A stretch of DNA of 57,421 nt, taken from NCBI GenBank assembly GCA_017562135.1, contig QEYB01000779.1:1-57421 (forward strand). The letters are read 5' to 3'. The DNA comes from Dipylidium caninum (Eukaryota; Platyhelminthes; Cestoda; Cyclophyllidea; Dipylidiidae). Below, one piece after another: positions 22,890 through 34,450 of the stretch (position 1 is the first letter of the stretch; each line of letters begins with the position of its first letter). Made by a program: the position numbers and the translations under genes. The notes under the pieces were generated by a model that ran no database searches, was not told the DNA's origin, and saw only the letters and a list, made by a program, of their open reading frames with translations.

Positions 22890-23320
22890 GCGGCCACCAT
22901 GTCAATCTGGCTGGTTAATAGACATCTACGACGTAGAAGATGAACAATACTACCACACAGAAGCGTGCCTTTCTCGATGAATGGATAAATTAATAGTAAG
23001 AGCGGGCTCTCTTGAGGCCGTGATATCCTTTGAATACAGTTTTTCTGGGCGTCAGGGCACGATGCCATGTGAAAAAATCCGAGACTGATGCTGCAGTCAT
23101 TTGGGGACTTGGAGAAAATTCTGTCTCCGATCTGGTTTGCATACTCTCGACAGTGCCGCCATCCACTTTTCTCAATCAACTCGGTGGTCACTATCAGCAT
23201 GTCGTGGGCATTCTACACTGTAATCAAAGTCGATTTCCTGTACTCCCACAGTCCGACAAATTAATCACTTGAAGTTGCAGGTGTTGGTGCTTCAACTCCT
23301 CCACTCGCATTGGTCTGACT
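22890..23320 (-). repeat. Diverged inverted copy of 10,255-10,660
   Basis: Partner of the block at 10,255-10,660 as described there; the two are about two thirds identical in the checked part. Stretches on either side (22,141-22,889 and 23,321-24,349) contain only short frames and scattered words shared with 11,380-11,640 (for example TCTTCAGCTGA at about 22,203). No gene is supported in them. Confidence 0.75.
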
Positions 23321-24349
23321 AGGATTTCAAAGAGATTTGTGACTGCAATGACGTGGAACCACTTTATAATCAGTAATGTTTCCTAACTGAACTAAATAAC
23401 AACGGAAGGCGGACAAAGGGAAGAAGAGGACGGAGGCTCATTTATGACCTCTATAGAATTGAGGTGGCAAGTCGCATTAAGACCGTAAGAAGATTTGACT
23501 CATGATATGCGATCATCTCACCGACTTACATATTACCTTAAAAATCGTTCACCGTTGCCTGCTTAAATTCTAACAATAGATTGGCGAAGTGCGGCTTTTG
23601 CGAAACATCCTCCTTGCGATTTGGTATACGGTGTATTGCTGTGTGACGCAAAGCATTATGCCGACAAGTGAGGTGTGGAAACTGTGGATTTGGTTGAGGA
23701 TCACGTTGTTCAGCGAATCTCGCCTCCTGTTTTGGCACGCGACTTGCCGAGATTGGGCAGACCGGGTGGAGCGAGGAAAGAGAACCCGGGTCCAATTTAT
23801 ATTTCAAGACGCTGGAAGGAGAAGCCTCTACTCTTCGCCGGCATGTAATGCACAAAAGCCTGCCGCTACCCCCTTGACAGTGACATGAACTTGTGTCACG
23901 GCCTCGTCAGGAGTAGAGAGACACCGCAGACCCACTCGCAGAGGGTGAGAGGTGGGTTGCGTGGGAGGATCACTCCCGAATCTGCTGAGCCACGGTGATA
24001 TGTTCGTGACAGGTGCGTGACCGTGCGCCCGTTCGTCTGCGGGCCTCCACTTCGACGGCAAACTTTGTCAGCTCGTTTGAGTGACCATTCGGCAATAATG
24101 CATCCCAAAATCAGGTAGTGCCTGAGGCCTTCGAGTGGACGAGACTGGAGAAATGCATTAGATAATGTTCAGCTGAGAAGCGCCCTACACAGAGATGCGT
24201 AGGCTTATTCTCAAGCTGCTTATGGCCAATTATCCGTTGGACCTGGTGGTTTGTTAGCTTTTCACGGAGGCAGTTGGCGACAGACCACGAAAAGGCGTAA
24301 GCGTGCTGGGCGTGAATGCCGGTTCAAAGTGGGCTAGATGATGAATGTG

Positions 24350-24770
24350 TGTGCACACACCGCTCCTTCTAGAGTGCCGGTGAGCAGGATTGAGAAGACT
24401 TTACTCTGTGTAGATTGAGATCTACCATACCGTCAGTAGAATAGCTTGCTTAAAGGTAGGGGCACTTCTCTTTGTTACCCTTCCTCGCGACAATAGTGGC
24501 GATACAATCGTGCACTGCCATAATCAACCTCCTGCAGTGTTACACGCGCGCCCTCATTATGTACAGGCGAAATTCGTGGTTTCCCTCCCCGTGGAGTATG
24601 AAGCAATGTGGACAAAGTTGGAGGAAGAAACAGACAGTGCGATGATTGACGATTACGGAAAGACAAGTTGAGGAGAAGGAGAGAAGATGTCAGCCAGACG
24701 TCATACCAACATCGCAGCGTCAGTAGTGGAGCGGCATCATAGATGCCTCACTCGCCTGAGACGGTGCAAT
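24350..24770 (+). repeat. Diverged direct repeat of 11,620-12,120
   Basis: Landmarks are shared in the same order with 11,620-12,120. The 3' part (CAGTAGTGGAGCGGCATCAT at about 24,720) resembles the tRNA-like region of copy 3 but is shortened. Confidence 0.6.
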
Positions 24771-24791
24771 AAATCATGTTGAAACAAAAGC

Positions 24792-25232
24792 ATGGGAGAG
24801 AGGTTCGGGCGTCGATGTGGAGAGGTGAAAATCGAGTCTGCGAAGAACCCTTTTAAACAGGGACAATTTCGGCGGGGAGTTGACACTTTGTTCGGAAATG
24901 CTTGCCGCAGAATCGAGACCCTAATCGGAGGTAATTTAGGAGTGACTTCCCTTTTCGCGTTTATGTCGCCTGTTAAAGTGGAGCGAATTATAGCCTTCTT
25001 CAAGCATCCGCTATGCAACTTGACGTGCGATGTACTAAGGCGGCAAAGTGGACTTGCGAAGTTGGGGATTTCGGGAAATACAGCGTTGCTAAATACCTCT
25101 CACCCTTTTTTCCAACACTCCACTTACCATGATGTGGTGTGTGGCACGAGTGAAGCTGAACAAAGTAGGTCAAGGCGGGGCTGGTGGTGTCGTGACGAGA
25201 AACAGCTGGGTAGGGTTCTTTTATCAAGGTGA
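24792..25232 (+). CDS. Doubtful open reading frame, 146 codons
   Basis: ATG-initiated frame with start context AAAGCATGGG. The first 47 codons look the most natural (MGERFGRRCGEVKIESAKN onwards, to RRIETLIGG) and end at a donor-like GGAG|GTAATT near 24,933. It could therefore be a first exon with the remainder intronic. A 93-codon minus frame overlaps it. A frame of this length is expected by chance in tens of kilobases of DNA with this base composition, so the call is weak. No domain is recognised. Confidence 0.2.
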   Translation: MGERFGRRCGEVKIESAKNPFKQGQFRRGVDTLFGNACRRIETLIGGNLGVTSLFAFMSPVKVERIIAFFKHPLCNLTCDVLRRQSGLAKLGISGNTALLNTSHPFFQHSTYHDVVCGTSEAEQSRSRRGWWCRDEKQLGRVLLSR

Positions 25233-26223
25233 AGGGAAGAGAAGCCCCATGTTAACCCTTCATGACATCCAACCACCTCCGATCTCTATACTCACACAGC
25301 GGCATTAACTTGTGGCAGTCTTCCCCACTCGCCCGTCTCCTCACTGCGATGGGATGTACGAGACGGAGACGAGAGGCGGTCACCGAGAAGATGCAAAGCA
25401 CCCCTTCGCTTTATCCATTTACTTCTTCAAGTGACCACTGCGATTGTTGGACCTCAATGGACTTCGACATTTTCCGTATCTCTGGAGACACGCTAAATTA
25501 ACCGTTTTAGTGTCAGGTTTTGTTATTTCCATTGATGTGTGTTTCGCTCAAGTACTTGAATGCATTTTGCTGTAGTTGACGTCGCACAGTTCAAAGGACA
25601 TCCATGAGTGTCAATCGCGAAAGAAGCGGGAGATCACTAGAAGAGCTGTAAGGCCAGAGAGAGAGGCAACTCGCGAGATTTCCTCCGCGCAATGCTCCTT
25701 ATTCACATCGGGCACACAGATATTAGCGCAGCATTGAAAGAAGCCGGTCATTATGCCGTGCACAAACAGTACTTAGGTATAGCCACATCGCAACTTCGCG
25801 CAGTGTTTACCCTTTAGTCATCATAAAGATAGAAGAAAGCCTGAGTGTTCGCAGCCACTGGCGTGGCAACGGCATGAGAATACAGGGTGCCAGGAGGAAC
25901 GTCCTCCCAACACTTCCACAACCATACGTCCACTCGCAAGGTAGGCTTTTCACTTGCCACGAAAGAGGCGACCAAATAAAGAGGAGAAGGTGTAAAAGGA
26001 AGTTCATTTGCGCCGAAATTAGAGAAGATTCATCTGCGTCGAGGGAAGAGAGAGGAGTGGGACTCTCAACAGAAATGGAGGAAGGACCTTCACCCCGAGA
26101 ACACACTAGAGTGAAGAACGACTGACTCTCGCCTGTCACACGACTAAATGTTGGGTCTACGGGTGTAACTGTCATCCCCATCAGGGAGTCCATGCAGCAC
26201 AGAAGTTCTGATGTGTGCCGAGA
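25233..26223. other. No firmly supported gene
   Basis: The only frame of note is on the minus strand (26,193-25,807, ATG start, 128 codons, Ser/Thr-rich then hydrophobic). It lies just downstream, on the same strand, of the candidate fragment at 26,224-26,717 and could belong to the same broken gene. There is no match to any family I know. Confidence 0.35.
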
Positions 26224-26717
26224 CTACTGTAAACGCGACCTCATGCCCCACCAGCCTCCATCTGTGGTGTCGTCGAGTGTCCCACACATGTCCAAGTAGG
26301 TGTTGAACAATCGTCCATCACACCCGTCGGCACTTCTTAACGTGTGATTCCCACAACTCTCCCATAGCGTCGCATATGAATAATGGCTATGAGATATCTC
26401 GATGAGAGGAAGTCGACTGCTAGACGGTGCCCCCCAAGGCGGCCTCAGATTGCCAACCAAAGTCATTTCATCGCTGCTCGTCTTGTTTAATCTAGATTCC
26501 CTAAAATATACACTACACTGCTTTTGTCTACAACTCTGGATTTCGTTCTGTCCCACATAATTTGTTCGATGCACCTCTGGTCCTTAAACCATTTGAGGAA
26601 TGCGAGTGTTCTTGGACAACATATTTCTGCCTCATTCGCAACAAACATGGCTGATTTAGGAATTATGTCACCGCCCTTTGCGACGAACTTGTTCAGTTGA
26701 GGATAGTCAGCAACCAA
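26224..26717 (-). pseudogene. Possible frameshifted coding remnant, unknown family
   Basis: Two minus-strand frames abut. The upstream one (26,717-26,487) reads naturally, with FVAKGGDIIPKSAMFVANEA, then LAFLKWFKDQRCIEQIMW, and stops after YILGNLD. The downstream one (26,574-26,224) takes over in another frame and stays open for about 90 more codons. Joined by one frameshift the pair would span about 165 residues, as in a recently broken gene or a transposon relic. A TAG lies immediately upstream of the first frame, with no clear start codon. No domain is recognised and the call rests on composition only. Confidence 0.25.
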
Positions 26718-26906
26718 CTATTCTGTCCCAACTGTCCACCCAATTCCACGCAAACACCACCGAGATGTCAATCGTCATGGGGATATTGGACGAGCGATAG
26801 GCAACCCCATCTGTGCGAAGGAAACTTATGGGTGATGAATTCAGGTTTATCAAGTCTACCATATTCCTCTCATTGCACAGAAATCCTAGACCTAGGTCAA
26901 TTTTGA

Positions 26907-28856
26907 AGAGAACACGACGAGAGTCGGCTTAGTGTGGTAGAGGGATACAAAGGATTTAGGCAGGCGATCAAGGGACGCAGGGGAACGCGTGTCAACCCCA
27001 AGCGGATGGGAGGTCACCGTGTGAAAGTCCGGTCTGGCTTTCGATTAAGGATCGGTGGGTGAACGAATTGCTGTTAGTTGAGCTCATGTGCAAAAATTAT
27101 TTATAGTAGAGACTCAACAAGAGACTGTAAAATTTGGTTGAGAACGTTATACCGTGGCTGACCGAACAGTGAGAAGAGTACTTTCATTGCTACTTCCTCG
27201 ATGGCCAGCTTCCATCTTTCTTTGAATCTCCTCCCAATAAAGATAATCACCGCCCCAAGGAGTAACCAAACGAACTAGTGTCGGTCTTCATCGCATTTGA
27301 ACCGTCCTCATCTGACTGAGCAGAACGTGGGTAAGTTGGACTACTGCGCACAACATAGGAGTCAGACAGAAACAAAAAGCATGAGGAAACCGAGACCTTT
27401 CGAGAAACGAGACGAAGAGAAGTTGTAAATTAGACTCCCACCCTTTTCCTCATGGACCTGTTAAAACATCGAGTGGATTTGATGCCCCATTTAAGTTACG
27501 TATAAAGACCTCGACGGACGGACTACGCTTGGGTCGCACACAACATATGTTGTCAGACAGAAATGAGGGCGTCTTTCTCTCTGATTTCTCTTCATGTAAT
27601 GGGAGATTCAGCCACGTCTGTCACACCTGTTGCTAATGCAACTTCAACGTAAATTAAGATAGGAAATGGGCAAGTGTGCGTGACTTAATATTATTTTGAT
27701 AACGCGTTCTTGCAGTTACGGACTTACGTTCACGCGTCATTTCACGGAGGATGTAAGGGAATGACGACATCCTTAATAAGCGACGCAAAATTGCTCGGAC
27801 GACGGTAAACTTGGGGCGACAGGAACCTAGTCGTCGTCCAACACATCGCCATCTATCAACTGCTACTTACACATCATTCTCTACTCCTTGCCCCCACCAA
27901 CTCTTCCGTGGTTTCGAAAAGACCCGACTGGTAGACCAGAGATCCTGGGTAGTCGACTAGTCTCTTTACGTAGGGAAAAGAAAAACATGCGGAATTAGTA
28001 GCCTTCTCGTGTGGACGAAGATGATGTATTTATGCCGGACTTCGTGTTGGACCATGAGACAGATCTTCGCGGGTGAGGAGAGATGTTGGAAATAGAGATT
28101 CTGAGGGTTGAGATGCTTCCAGTCTCCCACCCATTAACCGATCACAGTACATGCCAGCAATTCACCAGTTAAGTTTTCGTCCAAGCCTTTGAAGATTTCT
28201 GCCTGTAGACCGCGTGGCTTGTGGAAAGATGGTCTGGTGCAGTTGCATCGGCTTCTCGCGGTTGGCCAGACTTCACTCACAAATACACCAACATGATGCG
28301 CAGTCCACTGATAAGAGATAAGTAAAAGGTAAGTGATAAGAGTGGCAAAAATCCACTCGAGGCTTTTTTGTTCATTCTCCTGGACGAATGTGTTTGCATT
28401 ATAGATAAGGAGGAGAGACTACTACTTAAGTCTCGCACGAGGATTTGCAAGAATAATTTTAAAAAAGGATTATGAGTTAGTAGAAAAAGTCAGAAGTACC
28501 GTGGGGAAATAATACTTTCCATTAAAATAAGTCTTTTGTTTAGCTTAGACTATCTTTACTCGGATGGTGACTTTCATTACCTTCGACGGGGCGCTGCGCC
28601 ATGTCTTACGGACCCAAGAAGCCGTCGACTAAAGGCTTTGAGCACACTTGGACTAAGGTGGGTTCCATTTCTAAAGGCGCGCATAGCAGGTCGATCAAAT
28701 AACATCTTTACGGCTTCATTGTCTCAGAATGCGTGTATCTCGATTAGTGTAACCCTCATGTTAAGGAGGCGGAGGCGCAGATGACGTGGCAGTGGAGGAA
28801 ATGGAGAGAAAAATTGTTTCGGCAGAACTTACCAGTGGATCGGAGAAGTGGACGTT
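26907..28856. other. No supported gene; weak internal duplication at 27.3-27.6 kb
   Basis: About 2 kb without a credible frame. Within it, 27,330-27,425 and 27,510-27,600 share GCGCACAACATA against CGCACACAACATA, followed by GTCAGACAGAAA and a GAGA/CTCT-rich tail. This suggests an old tandem duplication with a period near 190. Nothing else was seen. Confidence 0.45.
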
Positions 28857-29222
28857 ATGACAGCGACGAGAAACATGAGTTCGGGACATGTTGAATATCT
28901 CGGCTGGACAGCGGTGCATTCAAAGATGGATCAGTCACGCTGTGAAGAGGATTTTTCAGAGGACAATGCGGAATTTTTCAGTCCAACCCTTCAACCTCCT
29001 TCACCTCGCTCCCTTTCCCGTATGTCACTTTTGAGACACCGCAGTCCACCAAACAAAATCTTTATAAAATCACAGAGACGACATTCATCCTGTTTCAACC
29101 AACTACCACACGTTTGTACTCCTGGCTCCAAAACCGCAGCCACACGCGCTTGGAGGTGGGAGACTAGGAATAGTGAAAACAACGCAACCAACGCTGGTCA
29201 TTACATTCGTCCCGATTTTTAA
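28857..29222 (+). CDS. Doubtful open reading frame, 121 codons
   Basis: From the first ATG (28,857) to TAA, the product would be Ser/Pro/Arg-rich (SPTLQPPSPRSLSRMSLLRH in the middle). An overlapping minus frame is about half as long. An acceptor-like TTTTTCAG lies at about 28,973-28,980, so only the second half might be an exon. No family is recognised; chance is a serious alternative. Confidence 0.2.
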   Translation: MTATRNMSSGHVEYLGWTAVHSKMDQSRCEEDFSEDNAEFFSPTLQPPSPRSLSRMSLLRHRSPPNKIFIKSQRRHSSCFNQLPHVCTPGSKTAATRAWRWETRNSENNATNAGHYIRPDF

Positions 29223-31079
29223 AACATTTGGGTTCAACGTAGAATTGCTACTGGAATGGGCATTCTTCGCTAATTAACCGCCTTACTCCCTCCCGCCTTC
29301 TCGGACTCTACACATTTATGCAACAATAGGCGAAAGTACGCTGCAACGAAGTATTATATGGCGAAGACACAGGTGGGGGACGGTGCGTGTTGTGTGGGAA
29401 GTATGGGAAAGAAAGGCGAATCATTTTGGTGGGGTGCGAGATAAGAGAGAGGGGAATGGTGGCCAGGGTGTAAGCTACATTCACCGACGATCAACTCATT
29501 CTTTGCTCATTAAGCTGTTCTGCGCGGCCCCGTCGGACCTCTTCTAGTCAACCAACTGGGCTTGCTTTTGCTGCTCGCAAATGTTCACGATTAAATATAT
29601 GGTGTGACATATAACAGCCTTGTCTGTGCCCAATGAGTTGACACTTGAGAATGGGATTGGTGTTTCGCATTGGATTATATATGCACAGATTCTTCCAAAG
29701 GCGGTTAAAAATGGCTGGCATGGGGAGGGACGAATGGAGAGTTTGGTTGGCGAGTTGAAGTTGTTTCATGGCAATCACGGTTTGCTAGTCACAAATGCTT
29801 AATGTTGCGCTGCTCGTTAATCGCCTTTAAAACAAAAGGAGTTGTTGACCTCACCTCTGAACAGGTAAATTGTTCGCGGGATTGCACATAGAAGCATCCA
29901 CATTCCCACTCTTCTTATACACCAAGTGAGTAAAACACGATTGATCGGTGAGCCAAAAGACCGCGTCTTCGACGTCATTCGGTCCCTTATCCTAAAGGTA
30001 ATCAAACTATGGTACTGTCACCCCGTTTTGGGGTCATATGATGATCAGTGTCACCGTAAGTTTTTCTTAAAGTTAGTTTTTACGCACCCACCCCTAGATA
30101 TTTTAATGATGTTACTGCGATATCCCCGTATGCTGGAAATAATTTCCTATTTTTGCCTCGTATTTATTATTACCTATTTTCCCTCTATTCCAATGTTAAT
30201 CGCTTTCTTGCTACCTGCCGTTCTTTTTCATTGGATTCAATCGCGTTACCTTCCTCTTTCACATTCAAAATTGCCAATTTCAATCGTTCCCTTCACCTTA
30301 GTTCATTTCTCACATTCCTAATTCTTTAACGTTAGTGCACGGCGTTACATGACAAGTGCTTTATACAATTGTTTTGGAGCTTACAAGCAGAACAGCATTA
30401 AGCATGTCTATTTTCCCTCAAGGTTTGACAGCTCATATTTTTGTTCTCATTTTGATATCTGCTGAGAGGGCTTGTGGTCAATCTTGTGTCGTCATCGGTG
30501 TCGGCAAAATCTCTCCATCACCAGCGGAAATTGAGAACCGCCTGACAGGCATTTAACTACGGAGTAGTTTAACTGCGGAGGCAGACTCCTTGTGAGAATG
30601 ACTGGATGAGACCTTACGACGACTCGCATTGCTTATTCTTCTGCCCACCTTTCCTGAGTGGTCTCTTTTTGACGTATAAGTGTGGTAAACTTTCAAGAAG
30701 ACAGTCATTGGTAGATGCGAAAGATTTTCTTCTGAGTGGGGCTTCTATGAATCGTCTCATTTTTCATCACGCTCCCCATTCACTTACTGCCACGTTCTCT
30801 TCAATTGGCTCTCGACTTACTCGATTTTCGAGTGGTTTCTGCGGCTTTCGTCCATGCCGCTGCGAGAGGAAGAGGAGTGGAAGCAAGATAGAGAGGCACG
30901 AAGAGTATTCGAAAGTGGTCTGCATCATCCCTAACGCGCAATTTCTGCAAGAGGAGGTGTCTCCGAATTCCTCTCATCAGACAAAGCTCTGCTGCACTCT
31001 TTGCTCGTTCAATGATTTGCGTCACTACAAGCTTACTGCTAAATGGATTTCAGTAGGAATGCGACACTGAGACAGAACT
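29223..31079. other. No firmly supported gene
   Basis: Frames at 29,926-30,321 (GTG start; its first 24 codons end at a donor-like CTAAAG|GTAATC, then it turns hydrophobic) and 30,606-31,070 (ATG start, 154 codons) are open but unrecognised. I found no RNA gene or repeat. The interval 29,920-30,000 could hide one short exon. Confidence 0.35.
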
Positions 31080-32520
31080 CCTTCCCTTTCACACTTGCAT
31101 CACAGGCACCATTTTGCGTGAAGAAGAAAAAGGAAAGTGTTGACAGATATTGTGCTCCCCCACCATGGGCAGTTGACATTCTGCGGGTCGTGATATTGTC
31201 AGCACAGAGCCCGCCTGAGTTGATTTCTCACCTGTCCACTTCCGTAGGCAAAGCACTTTCCCCACCGTTTTCACGATATTACCCTTCTCCGCTCATCATT
31301 TCCCCTCGCAACCACCTCATTTCAACGCTTTACGCACCCATACAGGCTATGCAATTGCATCCCTTTTGATAACGTGTAATTACGTATAACTTGGGTGCTA
31401 CAGATGAAAAGCCACTGCCTGCTGTTGGATCGCGAGTGTCCTACCGAGAGTGGGGGGATGTTTTTGGGACATGAAACCATGTCTCCTCCCCTAATGCGTC
31501 GTCTCATTGCTAGTCCCCCTTGCACTGAGACGATATATGATTGATGATGCTCTTCTTCAGAGCGTCGAAAATTCTCCTTGTGAAGTCGACAAGATTTGTG
31601 CCGTCTGCATAGGGGCGAAGCAAATCAGTTTGCGAAGGCAACTCTTCTTTGCAGGCAGGAGTAGAAGCATCAAGTGCTGTATTTCGAAGATTCTGAAAAA
31701 GTATCTCAAGGTATACTGCTAAATCCCGCCAATTTTCTCCTCCTCGTCGTCGTCGTCGCATTCGGTCTGCAGAGGCGAGGTCTTGACCTGGACGTGGCTT
31801 CAGGGCTGATTGAACAACGATAAAGACGAGTTTTGGGACAGAGGAATGCCTGGGGCAGAAGTGATCGCGTGTGTCATAAAGGTGACAGTTGTTCAAATTC
31901 AGCAAGTATTTACATCCGTCCGTGCTCTCAATCTGGTTGTCGGGGCTGCCATTTCTCTCTGTGGATGTGTGCGACAGTTGGTTCAAGTCAATTGTCCGAG
32001 TTTGCCAGCGCGTTTTTTGTGGGACGTCTAAACTGATTGTTTTCTACTTTGTTGGCATTATGACAAGCGTCACTGAACTGCAGCACCAAATTTCATTATA
32101 TTGGCTTCACGATCATTATGCAAATGTTTTGAAACAATCACACTGCGAGCCTTACAGGAGCCTGTTAAATGTCCGTTCCGTCAGAGAGGATGAAGGGAGT
32201 TCCTGTGCCCTCTTGATTCAGCGTTTTCAAAATGCAAAAAATGTCCCGATGGTGTGTTAATCAATCAGGCCGAGGCCCGATGCCAATTGGTTAAACACTA
32301 ACTGGGAGCGCAAAATCACACTTGATGGTGCTGAAATTCAATAAAACGTATTTAGGAAGTCAAGAGGGAACATACAAATCTGTGTGCTATTTACTCACCG
32401 CCAAGTGTCTCAGAGAGCGGCCTATCTTATGTAGACTGCGATAGTATAGAGGACTATGGGCATCGAGGCGGGCATGAGAGGTAGGAAGTAGGTGGATTTT
32501 CACACCGTCTAATGAATGGC
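31080..32520. repeat. Mosaic repeat module related to 14,190-15,080
   Basis: 31,085-31,275 and 31,430-31,660 are inverted, diverged copies of 14,900-15,080 and 14,455-14,660. In contrast, 32,255-32,490 is in the same orientation as 14,190-14,420, sharing GCGCAAAATCACACTTGAT with the reverse of 18,030. The minus-strand frame 31,986-31,510 (158 codons) covers the part matching 14,455-14,583, where the other copy is also open for about 40 codons. A degraded exon inside the repeat is therefore possible. The donor-like GGACAG|GTGAGA of this copy lines up with GGACAG|GTAAGG of the other. Confidence 0.65.
31744..31759 (+). repeat. TCG/CGT trinucleotide microsatellite
   Basis: About five consecutive CGT units. 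The minus-strand frame across it reads as a short Arg run. Confidence 0.85.
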
Positions 32521-32904
32521 CGTTGCACCTCAACTAGATTCGTCATGCAGGGTAGGGGTGAGATGACGTGGTATCGGATTATTGTCGAAGGACGTAGACC
32601 AGCGGAATACGGCCAGATTCGCATCTCGCGCAAAGGCTCCTCAACTAAGCCTCTTCAGACACGAAAAGAATATCCATCAGATAAACAATATGAAGGAGTT
32701 TTCACTCCCAATTAACTACCTTCGCTCTTCCTCAACCTCAAAACTGCCCTCTAATCCGAATCAAGCTCTTGTGTGTTTGTCATTCTGAAGGTGACTTTCT
32801 AATGGGCTATTGGGCGTCCGACCTCTCACCACCATCCATCGAATACCAGCAACCTCCTAAACGCCGACGATTCCAGTTCACTGTCATAGTTCGTCACCGA
32901 CGGT

Positions 32905-33290
32905 ACGTACGCACATCCACGGAGAGAAATCGCAGCTCTTGACAACACGATGGAAAACATGAACGATCAACTAAATACTGAATTGGAGCAACTATCGGCT
33001 TTGACAAACGCTCACTTCTGCCCCGACATTCCTTCGCTCACGGATTGAAGAGTTGTAGAGAGGCAGTCGGAGGGCCAGGAGTTGGTGTCAAACATAAACG
33101 CCACCCTCACCACAGTCGCTATTGCGCGTCCGACTCAAGGGAGGTAGGGCGAGGACCATTGATTGCACTCACTCTCCACCCAAGTGGCTGTCTAAACTCT
33201 GGCGAAGCAAAACCAGTACGATAACGAGGCTGTGCAGGGAGAAAACGGACTGCGAACTATTGTTTTACTAGTATGATTTGACAGTGGAGA
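32905..33290 (+). pseudogene. Possible decayed coiled-coil protein fragment
   Basis: One forward frame (codon starts at 32,923) reads REIAALDNTMENMNDQLNTE and continues LEQLSALTN. Hydrophobic residues are spaced 3-4-3-4, as in a coiled coil. After an in-frame TGA the same frame continues with more acidic/Gln-rich text (VVERQSEGQELVSNINATL), then further in-frame stops, then AKQNQYDNEAVQGENG. Several stops in a single frame of consistent character suggest a dead gene copy and not a live gene. Another fragment of similar character may follow at about 33,550-33,635. The family cannot be named from this alone. Confidence 0.3.
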
Positions 33291-34317
33291 TAGACGACCT
33301 CACTCGCCTGCGGCACGACGAATTCCTGACGACATGGGGACTGGGCTGATGCGATACCATGTAGAAAGTTAAAGTGAAGGGGGGAGGGTGGCACCTCCCG
33401 TGATAATAGGCACTTGGTAGACAAAAGACTTGCGCTTCTCTTCGCCAGAGGAGGAAAGCCTGACCCACCCAACACTTACTGCGGATTATCTTGCATCAAC
33501 GTCCCTTTGGCACTGAAAGTCGGTCACGAATATCCTTTCCGGTTGTGGTCCTCAATGAAGCCATGCTTTCCGACGCAAATCTAATGCAGAGGAAGATGGC
33601 CACTGGTGCGTCCGAGGCAGTGACAGTGGAGTAGAACTGCATAGACAGCGACTCCCATTCAGCTAGCATATCCGCGAATTGACAAGTGCCACTTTAAGCG
33701 CCCACTTGATTGAAGTGACCGGAGTCGCGTGATGAAGCCTTAAATAGGCCCAAACTTCGGTCAGCTTCCAGCCCTCTGGTCTTGAGGAGATCACTGATCA
33801 ACTGCGACTGGATGTCAGTTGATGAGTATCATTTCACGGCTTGACGTCATCTCGACTGAAACTTGGCTTACCACTCACTACAAGCGCAGGGGAGGAGAGA
33901 ACGGAGTAGCAAATTTGAGACAGAGTTTGGCAGATAGGACCCAATACGTTTGAATTGAATAGTATGAGTGGAAGACGTGATTCGGCCACATTCTCGGCAC
34001 AATACGGCTTTTGCAGGAGGCTCTCTCGTCGTGGCTACCAAGCCGCTCTGCAAAGCACATTGGAAGACTGCAGTGTGCAAAGAAGCTAGCGAAACATCTG
34101 CTCCGGAGATGAGCTTTTCGGAAAGGAGAAGTCGTTTGCCATGGGGCCTTGAGCAGGTTAACATCGTTTAAGCACTCATTCGTTCCTCTCTTCATAGACT
34201 GATTTCGAGCTTGACAGTAGGATTGTGTTCACCCTCTCTCCAAATTCGAGAAAACTCCTCCACTTTGTCCCTTCTGTCTCGTTCACTCCGCCTTCACTTC
34301 ACTTCCGTGTCTTTCAG
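33291..34317. other. No supported gene
   Basis: Overlapping frames on both strands at 33,868-34,195 are short and unrecognised. Fragments possibly belonging to the coiled-coil relic occur at about 33,550 and 33,780. Nothing else was seen. Confidence 0.4.
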
Positions 34318-34450
34318 AGTAGACAGCTCGCTGTGGCTTGCCAAGCAAGAAACTCGGCTTCACAACTTCCTGGTTCAGCTGTGGGGAGGAGGCAAGCCTG
34401 AGCCGGAAATGGGCAATTACTGGCGACACTTAACGAAATTGCGACCATAG
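34318..34450 (+). CDS. Possible terminal exon, unknown gene
   Basis: A pyrimidine-rich acceptor (CTTCCGTGTCTTTCAG, ending 34,317) is followed by an open frame of 44 codons with natural composition: VDSSLWLAKQETRLHNFLVQ, then LWGGGKPEPEMGNYWRHL, ending at TAG (34,448-34,450). The upstream extension of this frame is Ser/Leu-rich and less protein-like, consistent with intron. It lies on the same strand as the coiled-coil remnant 1 kb upstream and could be part of the same gene or relic. Confidence 0.25.
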
